A stretch of 64,000 bases of DNA, taken from Symbiodinium natans (lineage: Eukaryota; Sar; Dinophyceae; Suessiales; Symbiodiniaceae). Location of the stretch: assembly GCA_905221605.1 (NCBI GenBank), contig CAJNDS010002460.1, positions 336,624-400,623 on the forward strand, written 5' to 3'. Of this stretch, positions 18,470 through 29,649 are shown piece by piece (position 1 is the stretch's first letter; every line of letters starts with the position of its first letter). Both the position numbers and the translations under genes were made by a program. Under the pieces are notes generated by a model. It saw only the letters and a list, made by a program, of their open reading frames with translations, did no database searches and was not told where the DNA came from.

Positions 18470-18725
18470 CCTCAAGAGCCACCAAAAAGCTGAGCCAGCA
18501 AAAGGCTTGAAAAGGCCTCCTGCCTTGGCCCGCAATGAAAAGTGCGATTTTTTTGTATTGAAATCAAATGGTTTTTGGGCGCCCCTCCATTTTGCCAGCA
18601 AGAGCCACCAAAAGGCTTCAAAAGGCTGAGAAGGACCAGGAAAGCCCCAGAAAGCCCCAGAAGACCAAAAGGCTTCAAAAGGCTTCAAAAGGCCGGGAGC
18701 CACCAAAATGCTTAAAAAGCTGAAA
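18470..18725. repeat. Low-complexity AAAAGGCTTC repeats
   Basis: Imperfect repeats of aaaaggcttc, gccaccaaaa and aggaaagcccc. Long open frames on both strands here are products of the repeat. Confidence 0.6.
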
Positions 18726-18784
18726 AGCCCAAAATCCGGGAGGAGCCAGGGAGGAGGCACAGAAACTGTCCGGGAGAAGCCCAA

Positions 18785-19379
18785 AAAGGCGCCGCAGAGT
18801 CTACACCTCGTTGTCCCAGCAGTGAGGCGCCACCAGGAGGGCGGCGGCCTGATGGCGCCAGCAGGGATCCACGGCATAGGCTGCAGCTGGGATCAGGTCC
18901 ATCTCGCAGCGGTGCGGTTGGTTGACGAGCAGCCATTGGTAATAGAACGAGTCAGTGCTTTCCCGGAATACATGACCGCCACGGCATGTTTCTTCCGGTA
19001 CGTTCTGACCCGGCTATGCCCGTCCTCGACATGTCCCTGGACGTGATGCCAACGCAGCCACTCCAGGAGACAGTCGGCAGCCTGTGCGGTGGGGCGGCGG
19101 CGATAGTGATAGACGGCGTCCGTCTCAGGACCGAGGAGCCGGCGGCACGTACTCGACCGTCGCCAGGTTGGTGAAAGACATGGCTTCGCGCGCGAGCGCC
19201 ATGACCTGCTCCGGTGCTCCTGCCTTCCAGGTTCTGAGGTCGAGGCCATTGGAAAGCAGGCTCTCGCCATACTTGGCCACGTAGCTCGCTACGTACCGCA
19301 GCAAGTCAGCAAGGCGCCCTGCCCATGCCACCATTGCACGTCCTGGGCGCAGCGCAGGATGCGCAGGACGGCTGGGCAA
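18785..19379 (-). pseudogene. Decayed transposase-like remnant, possibly Helitron-like
   Basis: Minus-strand fragments in two or three frames. LADLLRYVASYVAKYGESLL (19125-19379) resembles the YVxKY region of the Helitron-like N-terminal/replication-initiator domain. A downstream frame across about 18830-18960 reads DSFYYQWL, then VNQPHRC, like the segment after that domain in Helitron-type proteins. Frames are interrupted, so it is a relic. The assignment rests on motif memory and could be wrong; a profile search would settle it. Confidence 0.3.
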
Positions 19380-19396
19380 GGTCCATTGGCTGCCCC

Positions 19397-19617
19397 ACGA
19401 CCTTGCCCACTAATTTTCGGACCTTGCCCGCTGACCCACCACCTTGCCCACTGATTTTCGGACCTTGCCCACTGATTTTCGGACCTTGCCCACTAATTTT
19501 CGGACCTTGCCCACTATTTTTCGGACCTTGCCCGCTAATTTTCGGACCCGGGAAAGGCCCGAGAATTAGCGGGCAAGGTCCGAAAATTAGCGGGCAAGGT
19601 CCGAAAATTAGCAAGCA
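19397..19617. repeat. 21-bp tandem repeat arranged as a large inverted repeat
   Basis: About seven units of cggaccttgcccactaattt type run on the plus strand to about 19547, then after a ggacccgggaaaggcccg centre the same unit runs inverted for about three copies. The two arms could pair over some 65 bp. The array sits between the two transposon relics. Confidence 0.85.
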
Positions 19618-20113
19618 CGGCCGCAAGGATGCCCGCCACCACTCACCGTGGTGAGGAGGATTAGCGCCTGGCACACCTCCGCCGCTTGTGGGAGGGGCTG
19701 GCGCGAAATTCGCATCCAGCTGTTGGCGGCCTGTGCCGCGCTCCCACGCGAGGCCGGGGCATCCATTGCAGCCAGCCGCAGCCCCAAGCCAGACTGCGAG
19801 AGACTACGCCCAGCCTGCTGCCACTGCACGCGGTTGAGGTGGAGGCCGGTCATGGCAGCCAAACAGTGGCGAGCCTTGTGTCGAAGTTCTGTAGTGCCCC
19901 ATGCTGCGCCGACGGCGGGTTGCACCGCATCATGTGGACCACCCGTGCATGGCCTGCGCAGGAGCGGAGGAGGCGCAGGCCGACCTGCGGGTCCTGCACC
20001 TCCTCCAAAACCGCCAGCAGCTGGGAGGCTGCGTCGACCCTTGCTTCAGCCCTGCTGGCAATGTATGCTGGGCTCCCAAAGGCCGCCCCAAGCAGCTCGA
20101 ACTCGCGCCGCAC
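19608..20113 (-). pseudogene. Decayed reverse-transcriptase-associated C-terminal fragment (non-LTR type)
   Basis: Two overlapping minus-strand frames (19850-20113 and 19608-19925) together read like the region after the palm domain of LINE-type polymerases. LLGAAFGSPAYIASRA, EVQDPQVGLRLLRSCAG and SGLGLRLAAM fall in the order seen in those proteins. The frame change near 19850-19925 and loss of the catalytic core mark it as a relic. Moderate confidence in class, none in activity. Confidence 0.4.
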
Positions 20114-20431
20114 CCGGTCACCACCCGCAGAGTCGGTCAGGAGCTCTTGGGGGAAGTGCGCGGATTTAGGGTTCAGGGTTTAAGGTTTAGGGCTTAGGGC
20201 TTAAGGTGTGGAAGGGAACCCGACTCCACCAGTTTGGAGGTTGAGGGATTTAGGGTTTAGGGTTTAGGGTTTAGGGTTTAGTGTTTAGGGCCCGGACTTC
20301 AAGCCTACGTCTGCATTTATGCTGATCTAGGGCTGGGTAAAACAACCTGTAGCCCTACAAAACGCCCACTGGAAAACCCTAAACCCTAAACCCTAAACCC
20401 TAATTTCTGAGGCTCGTACGTCAGCTTCAGC

Positions 20432-20468
20432 TGCGTTTCTCGAAGGCCGCGAGACGGGCTTCCATGTC
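20432..20468 (-). CDS. Microexon c, gene copy A (DMEARLAAFEKR)
   Basis: 37 nt on the minus strand between ccgaag|GAC and A|GCTGAAG (GC donor). It encodes DMEARLAAFEKR plus one base. The paralogue 53188-53224 differs at four bases, all synonymous. Similarity ends at the predicted splice sites, give or take the GC dinucleotide. Phase 0 entry matches microexon b (21425-21459). Read unspliced it would stop at TGA two codons on, so a terminal exon is an alternative. Family not recognised. Confidence 0.65.
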
Positions 20469-20869
20469 CTTCGGGGAAAGACTTGGGCCCTAAACCCAAT
20501 ACCCCCTGCGGTTTAGGGTTTAGGGTTTAGGGTATAGGGTATAGGGTTTAGGGTTTAGGGTTTAGGGTTTAGGGTTTAGGGTCCGAAACCCGAAACCCAA
20601 ACCCTAGCAGCCGAAATGACCGAAAGAGGTCTCAAGTCTACGAGGTAAATATGGGCCTTAATATGGGCTCTGAAATATCTTGAGTCCTTATGTACCCTTC
20701 ATATGTCGTACACACACAGAGCTCCTGTATGGGGGGTGTACGAAAAATTAAGGAGCCCTGATATAGATCCGCAAATAGTAGGACTCCCTTATAATAAAGA
20801 CCCCTTTAAGGTACCCCGCATTTCGGGAACCCTAAAAACCTAAACCCTAACCTCTAAACCTACAGAACA

Positions 20870-20991
20870 TTGTCCTGAAGCGTTGCTCTTAGCTCGAACC
20901 CCTGAACTCCGAAAGCAACCCTTGCTTGCCTTCGAAGGTTTCATTAAGGGAACGTGGTGCTTGAACAAAACAAAAAAAGAGGAACTACTGC
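20870..20991 (+). other. Open island, possible plus-strand exon
   Basis: After ctacag the plus frame is open for about 40 codons (contains ELRKQPLLAFEGFIKGTW) up to a possible GT donor. It lies between minus-strand microexons, so it may be chance or an unrelated gene fragment. Confidence 0.25.
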
Positions 20992-21424
20992 AAGTCCGAG
21001 TTAACCCCTCAACCCCAAAACCCAGTAAACCCCTAAACTCCGAAACTCTGAACCCTAAACTGAGACTGACAAGGCTTCATGTGAAGACTGAAGATTTTGG
21101 GAATTAACGGGGTTTGCACTTAGTGCAACATGTCTTTAAAGTAACTATTTGTAGTGTGCTCGCTGCTTCTAGTGTCTTAGCTGCGCATTTCAGTCAGCTG
21201 GTCCATGTCTTGGGAGCGCCCGGCAGCAAACGCACGAGAAGGCCGAGGGCCTAGAGAAGCTACCCTAAACCTTTAGGGTGTAAACATGCAGCCCTAAACC
21301 CTAAACCCTAAACCCTAAACCCGAAACCCGAAACCAAAACCCTAAACCCCAAACCTGAAACCCGAAACCCTTAACCCTTGGGTGAAAAAAAAACCTTTTC
21401 CAAATCCCAGACTGAGGGCCCAAC

Positions 21425-21459
21425 CTTCAAATCCGGATCCGCCTTCATGTCCTTGTTGC
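21425..21459 (-). CDS. Microexon b, gene copy A (NKDMKADPDLK)
   Basis: 35 nt between gctgag|GC and AAG|GTTGGG (GT donor). The leading GC completes a Ser codon begun by microexon a. The paralogue 54017-54051 differs at three bases, all synonymous, but has GA at the donor position (AAG|GACGGG), an allowed dinoflagellate donor. The opposite strand is also open here, but phase and neighbours favour the minus strand. Confidence 0.65.
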
Positions 21460-22506
21460 CTCAGCGCGGATGTATGGGTTCTTGCTACACTTTGAGAGAG
21501 GGTTTAGGGTTTAGGGTTTAGGAGTTTTTGGGCTTATGGTTCAGGGTTTAGGGTTTAGGCTTCAAGGTTTTAGGTGCACGCCTCCTCACGACTGTCGATG
21601 CTGGATTGTGAGTGCCTCACTCTTACATCTAAGAAATATTCAACATACCCCTTGGCCACACCCCTCAACCGAAATATCAGGGAGTATGGCAAAATCCTTC
21701 CATCTATGCTTCTTTTGAAGGTTAAGAGGTATAGGTTTGGGGTATGTTGAACTGCAACAGGCCCTAAACCCTAAACCCTAAACCCGAAACCCTAAAAAAA
21801 TCGGCAGCCCAAGAACAGGTGGCTCCGTTTGAAGATTAAGGGGTATAAGGAGGGACCCCTAGAAGAGGGACCCTTAAGGGTTTAGGGTTTAGGGTTTAGG
21901 GTTTAGGGTTTAGGGTTTAGGGATCTTATTCCCCTATATAACCCCTATATATGCCTTATATAGCCCCTATATACCTAAGTAGCCCCTAAATAAGCCTAAC
22001 CCCTAAACCCTAAACCCTAAACCCTAAACCATAAACCCTAAACGCCCGGCCCCCTCAACCCTAAACGTGCCACGGCAGATTCTCCGCATGGCCCCAAACC
22101 CCTGTCGTTCGCCCTGGCTTCGGCTTCTGAAAGTCACGTGTCCCTCAGATGCCAAGGCATCATGTGCTATCTTAAGAAGCAAAAACCAGAGCCCTAAAAC
22201 CTAAACAATAGCCCTGAACCCTAAACCCTAAAGCCTGAACCCTAAACCCTGAACCCTGAAGCCTAAATCCTAAAGCCTTGACCCGCAGGAAGCACGGATC
22301 TTGGGGACAGGTTCATTCGGGCACAGCAGAGGCAGGTTTCGGATTTCGGGATGATCGAGCTTGAGGCTTTGAGAATTCTGGGCTTAGGGTTTAGGGTTTA
22401 GGGCTTAGGAACCTTAAACCCTAAACCCTAAACCCTTGAGGTTTCAGAGTGTGCTGAGGGGAGTCTCGAGGTTCGGGGCTTCGGGCGCCCGCCCGAGCTC
22501 CCGGGC

Positions 22507-22554
22507 TGTATCCGAACTCGTTTCGCAGCTTCGCCTTGTACACCTCGAGGTCGC
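22507..22554 (-). CDS. Microexon a, gene copy A (GDLEVYKAKLRNEFGY)
   Basis: 48 nt between ggtctgcag|GC and A|GCCCGG (GC donor). The paralogue 54657-54704 differs at six bases: four synonymous codons and one Leu/Ile change. Upstream and downstream introns are dominated by TTTAGGG-type arrays and do not align with those of copy B. Product: helical, charged, family unknown. Confidence 0.7.
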
Positions 22555-22570
22555 CTGCAGACCAAAATCT

Positions 22571-22905
22571 CGGGTTTAGGGTTTAGGGTTTAGGGTTCAG
22601 GGTTCAGGGTTCAGGGTTCAGGGTTCAGGGTTTAGGGTTTAGGGTTTAGGGTTTAGGGTTTAGGGTTTAGGGTTTAGGGTTTAGGGTTTAGGGTTTAGGG
22701 TTTAGAGTTCAGGGTTTTTAGGGTTTTCAGGGGTTTAGGGGTTTAGGGGTTTAGGGGTTTAGGGGTTTAGGGGTTTAGGGGTAGGGGTTTAGGGGTTTAG
22801 GGGTTTAGGGGTTTAGGGGTTTAGGGGTTTAGGGGTTTAGGGGTTTAGGGGTTTAGGGGTTTACGGGTTTAGGGGTTTAGGGGTTTAGGGGTTTAGGGGT
22901 TTAGA
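22571..22905 (+). repeat. Stacked variant arrays TTTAGGG, TTCAGGG, TTTAGGGG
   Basis: Canonical TTTAGGG gives way to about five TTCAGGG, returns to TTTAGGG (to about 22706), then changes to some twenty 8-bp TTTAGGGG units (about 22730-22905). Each variant forms its own homogeneous block. Confidence 0.9.
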
Positions 22906-23208
22906 GGGGCTTATAAGGGAACCTAAACCCCCAAAAAAGGGAATAAGGCTACTCTAGGTTCCAGGTGTAGGGATTTTGGGTAGAGGGTTAAGGGCTTCGG
23001 GTTTAGGGTTAGGGTTTAGGGTTCGGGGTTGCGGGTTTAGGGTTTGAGGGTTCGAGGGGCTGAGAGTTTTGGGTTTGAGGGTTTAGGAGGGTTTAGGTGC
23101 TCCAAAAGGGGCAGGAAGACGATGGTACCCTATAAGGAAAATCCATCTGCTCCAATACGCCCAATGAGGGGGATCCAACTTGATCCAGCGGTCCCTCAAC
23201 CCTAAGCC

Positions 23209-23557
23209 CTAAACCCTCGAAGTCACAACAACATTGGGTTTGAGAATGCCCGATAAGAGCTGTGTCATCCCCTGCACGCGGGTCATGCCACACTTTTGCG
23301 ACATGGCACTTGCTAGCCGAGGAAGCGCTTCCTCCGGTAGAACTTGCAATGCAGGACGAGCCTTACCTTGCAACATGGTCCATCGTCCCTCTGCATTTGC
23401 ACGCTGCTCCAACTTGTCTCACTCCTGTGGCCCTTGTGAGGATGGCCCATCGATGCATGCCGCACTTGCTGCGCTCGTTCTCGAGCAACTGTCGCAGGAA
23501 TTGCGGACGCGCAATATTTTCACTGACGGAGGAAGAGGAAGCAGGAAAACAAGGCAT
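23209..23557 (-). other. Unique island with two open minus-strand frames
   Basis: About 350 bp free of telomeric repeats. One frame contains FLRQLLENERSKCGMHRWAI, the other ALPRLASAMSQKCGMTRVQG; gcaag|GTAAGG between them is donor-like, followed 35 bases later by ggag. Either two exons with a tiny intron or a frameshifted relic. Not recognised. Confidence 0.35.
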
Positions 23558-25300
23558 GAAAGCCCAAACCCTAAACCCTAAACCCTAAACCCGCCCACCA
23601 CCCCTCTCCTTCTGTGGGTGAGTGGGCGCAGTCGAGCGTTCAGCGAGACCATGGCAGGCTCTGCTGAGCTGCAGAGCCTGCAGCCGCACCTTTGGGGGTC
23701 GCCAAGCTAGAGTCGCCTAGCATAGTCCCTAAGTGTCGGCTGAAAATCGGCCCGCGTGACTTCTTCGCGGACTCAGAAGAGCCGTGGATCTCCCCGCCTT
23801 GCGGGAGCAAGCCGCAAACCCTAAACCCCAAACCCCAAACCCTAAACCCTAAACCCTCAACCCTAAACCTGTGACCACTGGTGGAGGTCCTCTGCAAGCC
23901 AGAACTTAAGCCCAGGCCCAAGGAAAATGAAAAAACTAAACACTCCAAAAAGGCTCCCAAAGCCTTCTACAACCCTGGCTCCAAAACCCAGCCCTACAAG
24001 CCCTCTAGACCCTAAACCCTCTAAACCCCCTAAACCCTCCAAGCCCTCTACACCCTCTAAACTCGAAACCCTGAACCCTAAACACTCTAACCCTCTAACC
24101 CTCTAAACCCTCTAGACCCTAAACTACTAAACCGTCTGAAACCTCTCGAACCCGTGTGACTCTAAGATACTCTAAGCCTCCACATCCCCTCTAAATCTTC
24201 CATACCCTTTAAACCCTTTCACCCATCTAAACACGAGCCCAAAAAACCTAAACCCCAAACCCTAAACCCTAATGAAACCCTAAATCCTAAACCCCAAGCC
24301 CTAGACCCTAAACCCCGAAACCTACACCCGAAAACTCTCCGAACTCAGCAAGTGCGCAAACTGGACCCAGGAGCAATCTAGGCATAAACAGGGTGCCCTT
24401 TTGGGATTAAAGGGCTTATATTGGAAGAGAACGAAACACGTTAACAAAAAGGGAGAATTAGGTCGTGCTCTGGGTCCTAGTTGCCCTAAACCCTAAACCC
24501 TAAACCCCAAACCCCAAACCCTAAACCCTAAACCCTAAACCCTAAACCCTAACCCTAAACCCTAAACCCTAAACCCTAAACAAATGGCAGGCCTTGGAGC
24601 TGCGCGTACTCCTTCGCCGGGTAGGGTTGAGGGTTTTTGGGTTTTGGGTTTGGGGTTTAGGGTTTAGGGTTTAGGGTTTAGGGTTTAGGGTTTAGGGTTT
24701 AGGGTTTAGGGTTTAGGGTTTGGGGTTTAGGGTTTACGGTTTTGGGTTTGGGTATAGGTTTTGTACTTGGGTTTCAGGGTTTAGGGTTTCAAGGTTTTGG
24801 AGTTCTGGGGTTTTAGGGGTTTAGGGTTTAGGTCGTAGTAGGATGAAGGGTTTAGGTGCACAATTTCTGATGGCACTTTAAACTTTAAGTAGAACCCCCC
24901 AGAACCCTCAGCGCGACACCCCAAACCCTGAACTCTAAATCCGCACATAGGCCCCTTGGATCAAGATCTAAACCCTCGAACCTCTGAACCTCAAACCCCA
25001 AACCCTAAACCCCAAACCCTAAACCCCAAACCCCAGACCCTAAACCCAAAACCCTTAAACTAATCAGCCACAAATGTGACAACCCAGCTCGTAGCGACTC
25101 GAGGGGTTCTCCTTGTGAGAATCTGTTGAGCTGTAGACTTGCCTTGGCGCCTTGCACCCTGTTCCCTAACTCCCCCGCAAACCCTAAACCCTTAACCCCA
25201 AAGCCGAAACCCTAAACCCTAAACCCTAAACCTTAACCCTAAACCCGAAACCCTGATCTGTGCAACAGTTTGGGGCTTTGTGGGGGCTCCATAGCCAAAC

Positions 25301-25400
25301 CCAAATCTCTAGCAGCCACAGAGCTGCGCAACTGGACGAGAGGAGGCTCCTTCTGCTCATCCGCACTGAGGGGCGTCTTCTTCTTCGAGTCCTTCTTCGC
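25301..25400 (-). CDS. Candidate exon, Lys-rich (AKKDSKKKTPLSADEQKEPP)
   Basis: 100 nt between cacccaag|GCG and GG|GTTTGGC. Minus frame open for 33 codons starting AKKDSKKKTP, phase 0. A tail-like basic then polar segment; function unknown. Confidence 0.4.
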
Positions 25401-25939
25401 CTTGGGTGGGTTTTGGGTTTAGGGTTTATAGAGTTGACATTAAAGCCCCAAACCCCTGAACCCTGAAGATCTTACGCGCCGTCAAGCCAAGCGCTCTTGA
25501 GCTAAACCCTAAAACCCTAAAACCCTAAAACCCTAAACCCCAAACCCTAAACCCTAAACCCTAAACCCGAAACCCCGAACCCTAAAAACCCTATAAGCCC
25601 TAAACCCTAAACGATTGCGGTGTGAAGGCACCAGTCAAACAACCAGCCCCATGGTCGGAAAACTTAACCGCACGGCTTACAGTTTAGAATTTCTAGGACA
25701 ACCCTAAACCCTAAACCCTAAACCCTAAACCCTAAACCCTAAACCCTATACCATAAGCCTATAGGTGCCTAAACGCGATGCAACTTCAATAACCCAAATG
25801 CCTTAATCGCAAGACCCGATAGCCGCCATACTCCTTGGTAGCCAGTACCCATATCATGGCAGGGCACGCTTTTTTTGGTCGGTTCCTTTATAAGGGAGCC
25901 TTGAACCAACAAGCAGGGAAAAGGCTACCACTGGGCCGC

Positions 25940-26039
25940 CTAAACCCTAAACCCTAAACCCTAAACCCTAAACCCTAAACCCTAAACCCTAAACCCTAAA
26001 CCCTAAACCCTAAACCCTAAACCCTAAACCCTAAACCCC
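25940..26039 (-). repeat. CCCTAAA array
   Basis: Fourteen perfect CCCTAAA units between two unique islands. Confidence 0.95.
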
Positions 26040-26339
26040 ACCCAAGCAGCGGACAAATAGATTCTCTCCACCGACTGGGCCTCGGGCGTCCTTGTCCTTC
26101 TTGGAGCTGCCAGGATCCTGCTTCTCCTTTTGGTGGTTTAGGGTTTAGGGTTTAGGGTTTAGGGTTTAGGGTTTAGGGTTTAGGGTTCTGGGTTCAGGGT
26201 TTAGGGTTTGCTTGCCAACAAGATCTGAGGGTCCCTTGCAAGGTCTTTTGCAAGGTTTAGGGCTTAGGGTTTAGGGTTTAGGGTTAAGGGTTTAGGGTTT
26301 AGGGTTTAGGGTTATTTCGTTTTTGGGGGATTCTCAAGG

Positions 26340-26425
26340 AAATGGTAGCCATGGGGTCCTTGAGCTCATTCAGCCGGTTGACCATCGCCACAATCTTCTC
26401 GTTCTGCGGGCGGCTGTTGCGAGAA
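26340..26425 (-). other. Candidate minus-strand exon (NEKIVAMVNRLNELKDPMA)
   Basis: The acceptor ctttttctcgcaacag is one of the best in the region. The frame is open for about 30 codons; the donor is unresolved (AAG|GAC is possible as a GA donor). Confidence 0.35.
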
Positions 26426-26824
26426 AAAGGCTAAACCCAAAACCCCTTAATTAACCCTAAACCCTAAACCCTAAACCCTAAACCCTAAACCCCTGAATTG
26501 ATCACCCCGAGCCCTATAAGCTCGACAGACCCCAGACCCTAAACCCCAACATCACAAGCCCTAAGCCGCAAGCTCCAGGGTGTTAGAGCTTACCGGCCTA
26601 GGGTTTCGGGTTTAGGGGCTTCAGGTTATCAAAACGGCATGTGGTGGGGCAAACTTTTCAGTATAAGGGACCCTGTTGGAACTTCTCTTCTGGTATAAAT
26701 CCCTAAACCCTAAACCCTAAACCCTAAACCCTAAACCCTTAGCTTCGAGTACCAGAAGATGGAAGGCTCAGGTTGTACGCCAGCTGGCTTCCTCCATCCC
26801 CCGTCTGTGAAGAGGTTCCCCTTC

Positions 26825-26994
26825 GGGTTTAGGGTTTAGGGTTTAGGGTTAGGGTTTAGGGTTTAGGGTTTAGGGTTTAGGGTTTAGGGTTTAGGGTTTA
26901 GGGTTTAGGGTTTAGGGTTTAGGGTTTAGGGTTTAGGGTTTAGGGTTTAGGGTTTAGGGTTTAGGGTTTAGGGTTTAGGGTTTAGGGTTTAGGG
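26825..26994 (+). repeat. TTTAGGG array, one of the longest
   Basis: About 24 TTTAGGG units, one lacking a T, on the plus strand. Confidence 0.95.
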
Positions 26995-27189
26995 CATAGA
27001 TAGGCTTCAACCCCCTTTTTCAGTCGTTTAGTGGAGGTTTAGGGCCAGGTTCAACGCCGTCGGGTTTAGGGTAGGGGGCTACACGTACCCTGCACCCGTG
27101 GGTTTCCCTGAAACCCTAAACCCTAAACCCTAAACCCTAAACCCTAAACCCTAAACCCTAAACCCTTAAAAAAATCCCTAAACCCAAAC

Positions 27190-27241
27190 CTCCGACCTTG
27201 TTGATCTGTCCCCCGCTGAGGCCCTGTTCCTTCAGGATGGC
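27190..27241 (-). CDS. Candidate exon (AILKEQGLSGGQINKVG)
   Basis: 52 nt between gcgcgag|GCC and GGAG|GTTTGGG. The upstream part is also open and an earlier acceptor is possible. Protein-like, family unknown. Confidence 0.4.
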
Positions 27242-28115
27242 CTCGCGCGAGCGGTGGAAGCTCACCCTCAACTCCAGCGGTTGGGGTTTAGGGTTTAGGG
27301 TTTAGGGTTTAGGGTTTGGGGTTTGGGGTTTAGGGTTTAGGGTTTAGGGTGGCTCATCTCTGACATCGATAGCGGTTCAGGGCTCTATTTTTAGGGTTTC
27401 GGGCGGAGGTTTAGGGTTAGGGAAAGGGCTCCCTAAACCCCAAACCCGAACCCCAAACCCTGAACCCTAACCCGAACAACGCCCAAGCAACTTCGCATAA
27501 TTCGTTATCGCCCTACACTCCCGTTCTGGGCGACGGACCTGATGAAGGATCGTAATAGGATCGTGCCAGAACCTAAACCCTAAACCCTAAAAACCCTGAA
27601 CCCTAAACCCTAAAACCCTAAAACCCTAACACCCTAAATCCCTCGACCGCAGCAGCACCTTCGAAAAGCTCTGAGCGCCCCCAAAGCCCAAGCTGAGCGA
27701 ACACCCAAGCTTTAGGGTCTAGGGTTTAGGGTCTAGGGTTTAGGGTCTAGGGTCTAGGGTTTAGGGTTTAGGGTTTAGGGTTTAGGCAGCAAGCCCAAGC
27801 TGAGCGAACACACAAGCGGCAAGAAGCCTTCTCCTCGATGATCTTCTGCTTAAGGTCTTCCAGTTCCTTCCAGGTTTTTTTGTGGGTTCGGGTGTAGGGT
27901 CTAGGGCTAGGGTTTAGGGATTAGGGTTTAGGGCTAGGATTTAGGGCTTTAAGGGGGCCCAAAGATCCTGGGCTGGTCCCGAACGAAAACCCTCTGAAAT
28001 TCCTAAATTGGATCCTAGGCATCCTCGGTCTCTGGACGTCTCGGCATCCTCTGTCTCTGGCATCGCCCCTGACATCAAGTTCCTCTCCATCTCCATCTGC
28101 TCGAACAGGAGCGAC

Positions 28116-28212
28116 GGTCCATCTCCGCCAGCTTCTCTTTCAACAGACTCAGCATGTCTGCCTTGCCCTGGACAACCTTCAGGACACGGCTGTCCAACTT
28201 GCCCGTGTCGTC
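28116..28212 (-). CDS. Candidate exon, coiled-coil-like (KADMLSLLKEKLAEMD)
   Basis: Acceptor tcttgccttgcag|GAC, phase 0, matching the phase-0 end of 28870-28949. The frame reads DDTGKLDSRVLKVVQG then a heptad-like helix. Near 28112 the reading continues best in a shifted frame (FEQMEMERNLMSG, to about 28010), so a one-base indel or an assembly error is suspected there. Confidence 0.4.
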
Positions 28213-28869
28213 CTGCAAGGCAAGACGTGAAACACGTAATCGCAAGAGCTCGATATACCAGTCAAGTCGAAGACAGCACTGACAGCAAGCATCAGTCGGC
28301 GGCGGACACGGGCGGCCTCAATGGAAGGGTTGCACCCCTGCCAAAGATGGGGCTTCGGTTTCTCCAGCCTCTACTTGCATGACTTCTGTCAACAGGTGAG
28401 TTGTGCAAAGACGGCCTTCCAAACAGTGAGCCGTTACCGCCCATGGGGCTTTGACCCTGGCCTTGCAGAGAATACCAAAGCAACGGGCGACGAACAGAGG
28501 GACGCAGCTTTACATGCCCAACACGCAGGTAAGATCCAAGCTGCAGAATATGTTCCCAAAACAACTTAGGGCTTAAGCGTGTCAGGGCTCGCTGACAACA
28601 TAGGGGATCCTCAAGTTAGCCCAACAAAAGAAATACAGCATATACCAAGGCCTACCTAGGTTTAGGGTCTAGGTTTTAGGGTTTAGGGGCAGAGTCTTGA
28701 TGCGGGCTCTTCGACCCCTAGTGTAGGGTTTCGGGTTTAGGGTCAAGGGTTTAGGGTTTAGGGTTTAGGGTTCAGGGTTCAGGGTTTAGGGTTCAGGGTT
28801 TAGGGTTTAGGGTTTCGGGTTTAGGGTTTAGGGGGAAAAACCCTCAAATCACCCCTAACCCCCCTAGAC

Positions 28870-28949
28870 CACATCCCACATTGCCTTCAGCTCCTCATGG
28901 CTCAAGCCCGTGCTTTCCGCCTTCTTCTCCTCACGGGAGGGTGGCGGGA
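28870..28949 (-). CDS. Candidate exon (EEKKAESTGLSHEELKAMWD)
   Basis: 80 nt between ctgattcag|TC and GTG|GTCTAG. The two leading bases complete a Val codon begun by the exon at 29347-29416. It stays open for 26 codons, a Lys/Glu-rich helix. The intron between the two (28950-29346) contains TTTAGGG and TTCAGGG arrays and a 26-base G-run. Confidence 0.45.
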
Positions 28950-28989
28950 CTGAATCAGGCGGTTTAGGGTTTAGGGTTTAGGGCTAGGG

Positions 28990-29096
28990 TTCAGGGTTCA
29001 GGGTTCAGGGTTCAGGGTTCAGGGTTCAGGGTTCAGGGTTCAGGGTTCAGGGTTCAGGGTTCAGGGTTTAGGGTTTAGGGTTTAGGGTTTAGGGAG
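28990..29096 (+). repeat. TTCAGGG variant array
   Basis: Eleven consecutive TTCAGGG units, then four TTTAGGG units. Confidence 0.95.
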
Positions 29097-29131
29097 CGGT
29101 ATAGTCCGGCTGGAGGTGGACACTTCAGCAT

Positions 29132-29157
29132 GGGGGGGGGGGGGGGGGGGGGGGGGG
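29132..29157 (+). repeat. Homopolymer of 26 G
   Basis: Uninterrupted G from 29132 to 29157. Similar runs: C18 at 293-310, G26 at 11106-11131, C18 at 34210-34227, G18 at 48286-48303. Confidence 0.95.
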
Positions 29158-29346
29158 TGGGGGCGGGCGGCATTAGATTCGCTGATCGGGCGCCATGTTC
29201 AAGCCCTAAACCCTAAACCCTAAACCCTAAACCCTGCACCCTAAACTCTAAACTCTAAACTCTAAACCCTAAACCCTAAACCCTAAACCCTAAACCCTAA
29301 ACCCTACACCCACGGCACGCCCCCAAGGCCTTCAGGAACCCTAAAC

Positions 29347-29416
29347 CCAGTGTAGCCGTCATTTCCCATGGCCCGGCCTTCTTGTTCTCCTTCTTGGGCT
29401 TGGTCTCAACAGCCTC
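29347..29416 (-). CDS. Candidate exon (EAVETKPKKENKKAGPWEM)
   Basis: 70 nt between acgcag|GAG and G|GTTTAGGG; the donor is the first telomeric unit. Phase 0 entry, one base out, which fits the next exon (28870-28949). Basic, lysine-rich product segment; unknown family. Confidence 0.45.
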
Positions 29417-29649
29417 CTGCGTGTCTGCTCTAGCGGGTTTAGGGTTTAGGGTTTAGGGTTTAGGGTTTAGGGTTTAGGGTTTAGGGTTTAGAGTTTAGGG
29501 TTCAGCAGCTCTGGGTCGAGCAATCTCTAGTAGAGCCGCTGTCTGGACTCTAGAAAAAAACCCCACCCACCCAGAGAATCCCAAACCATTAAGAAATATG
29601 AAGGTTTTTTTGTTAATCAGCAAGCCCTGTCCTCCAACCTCATTTATTC

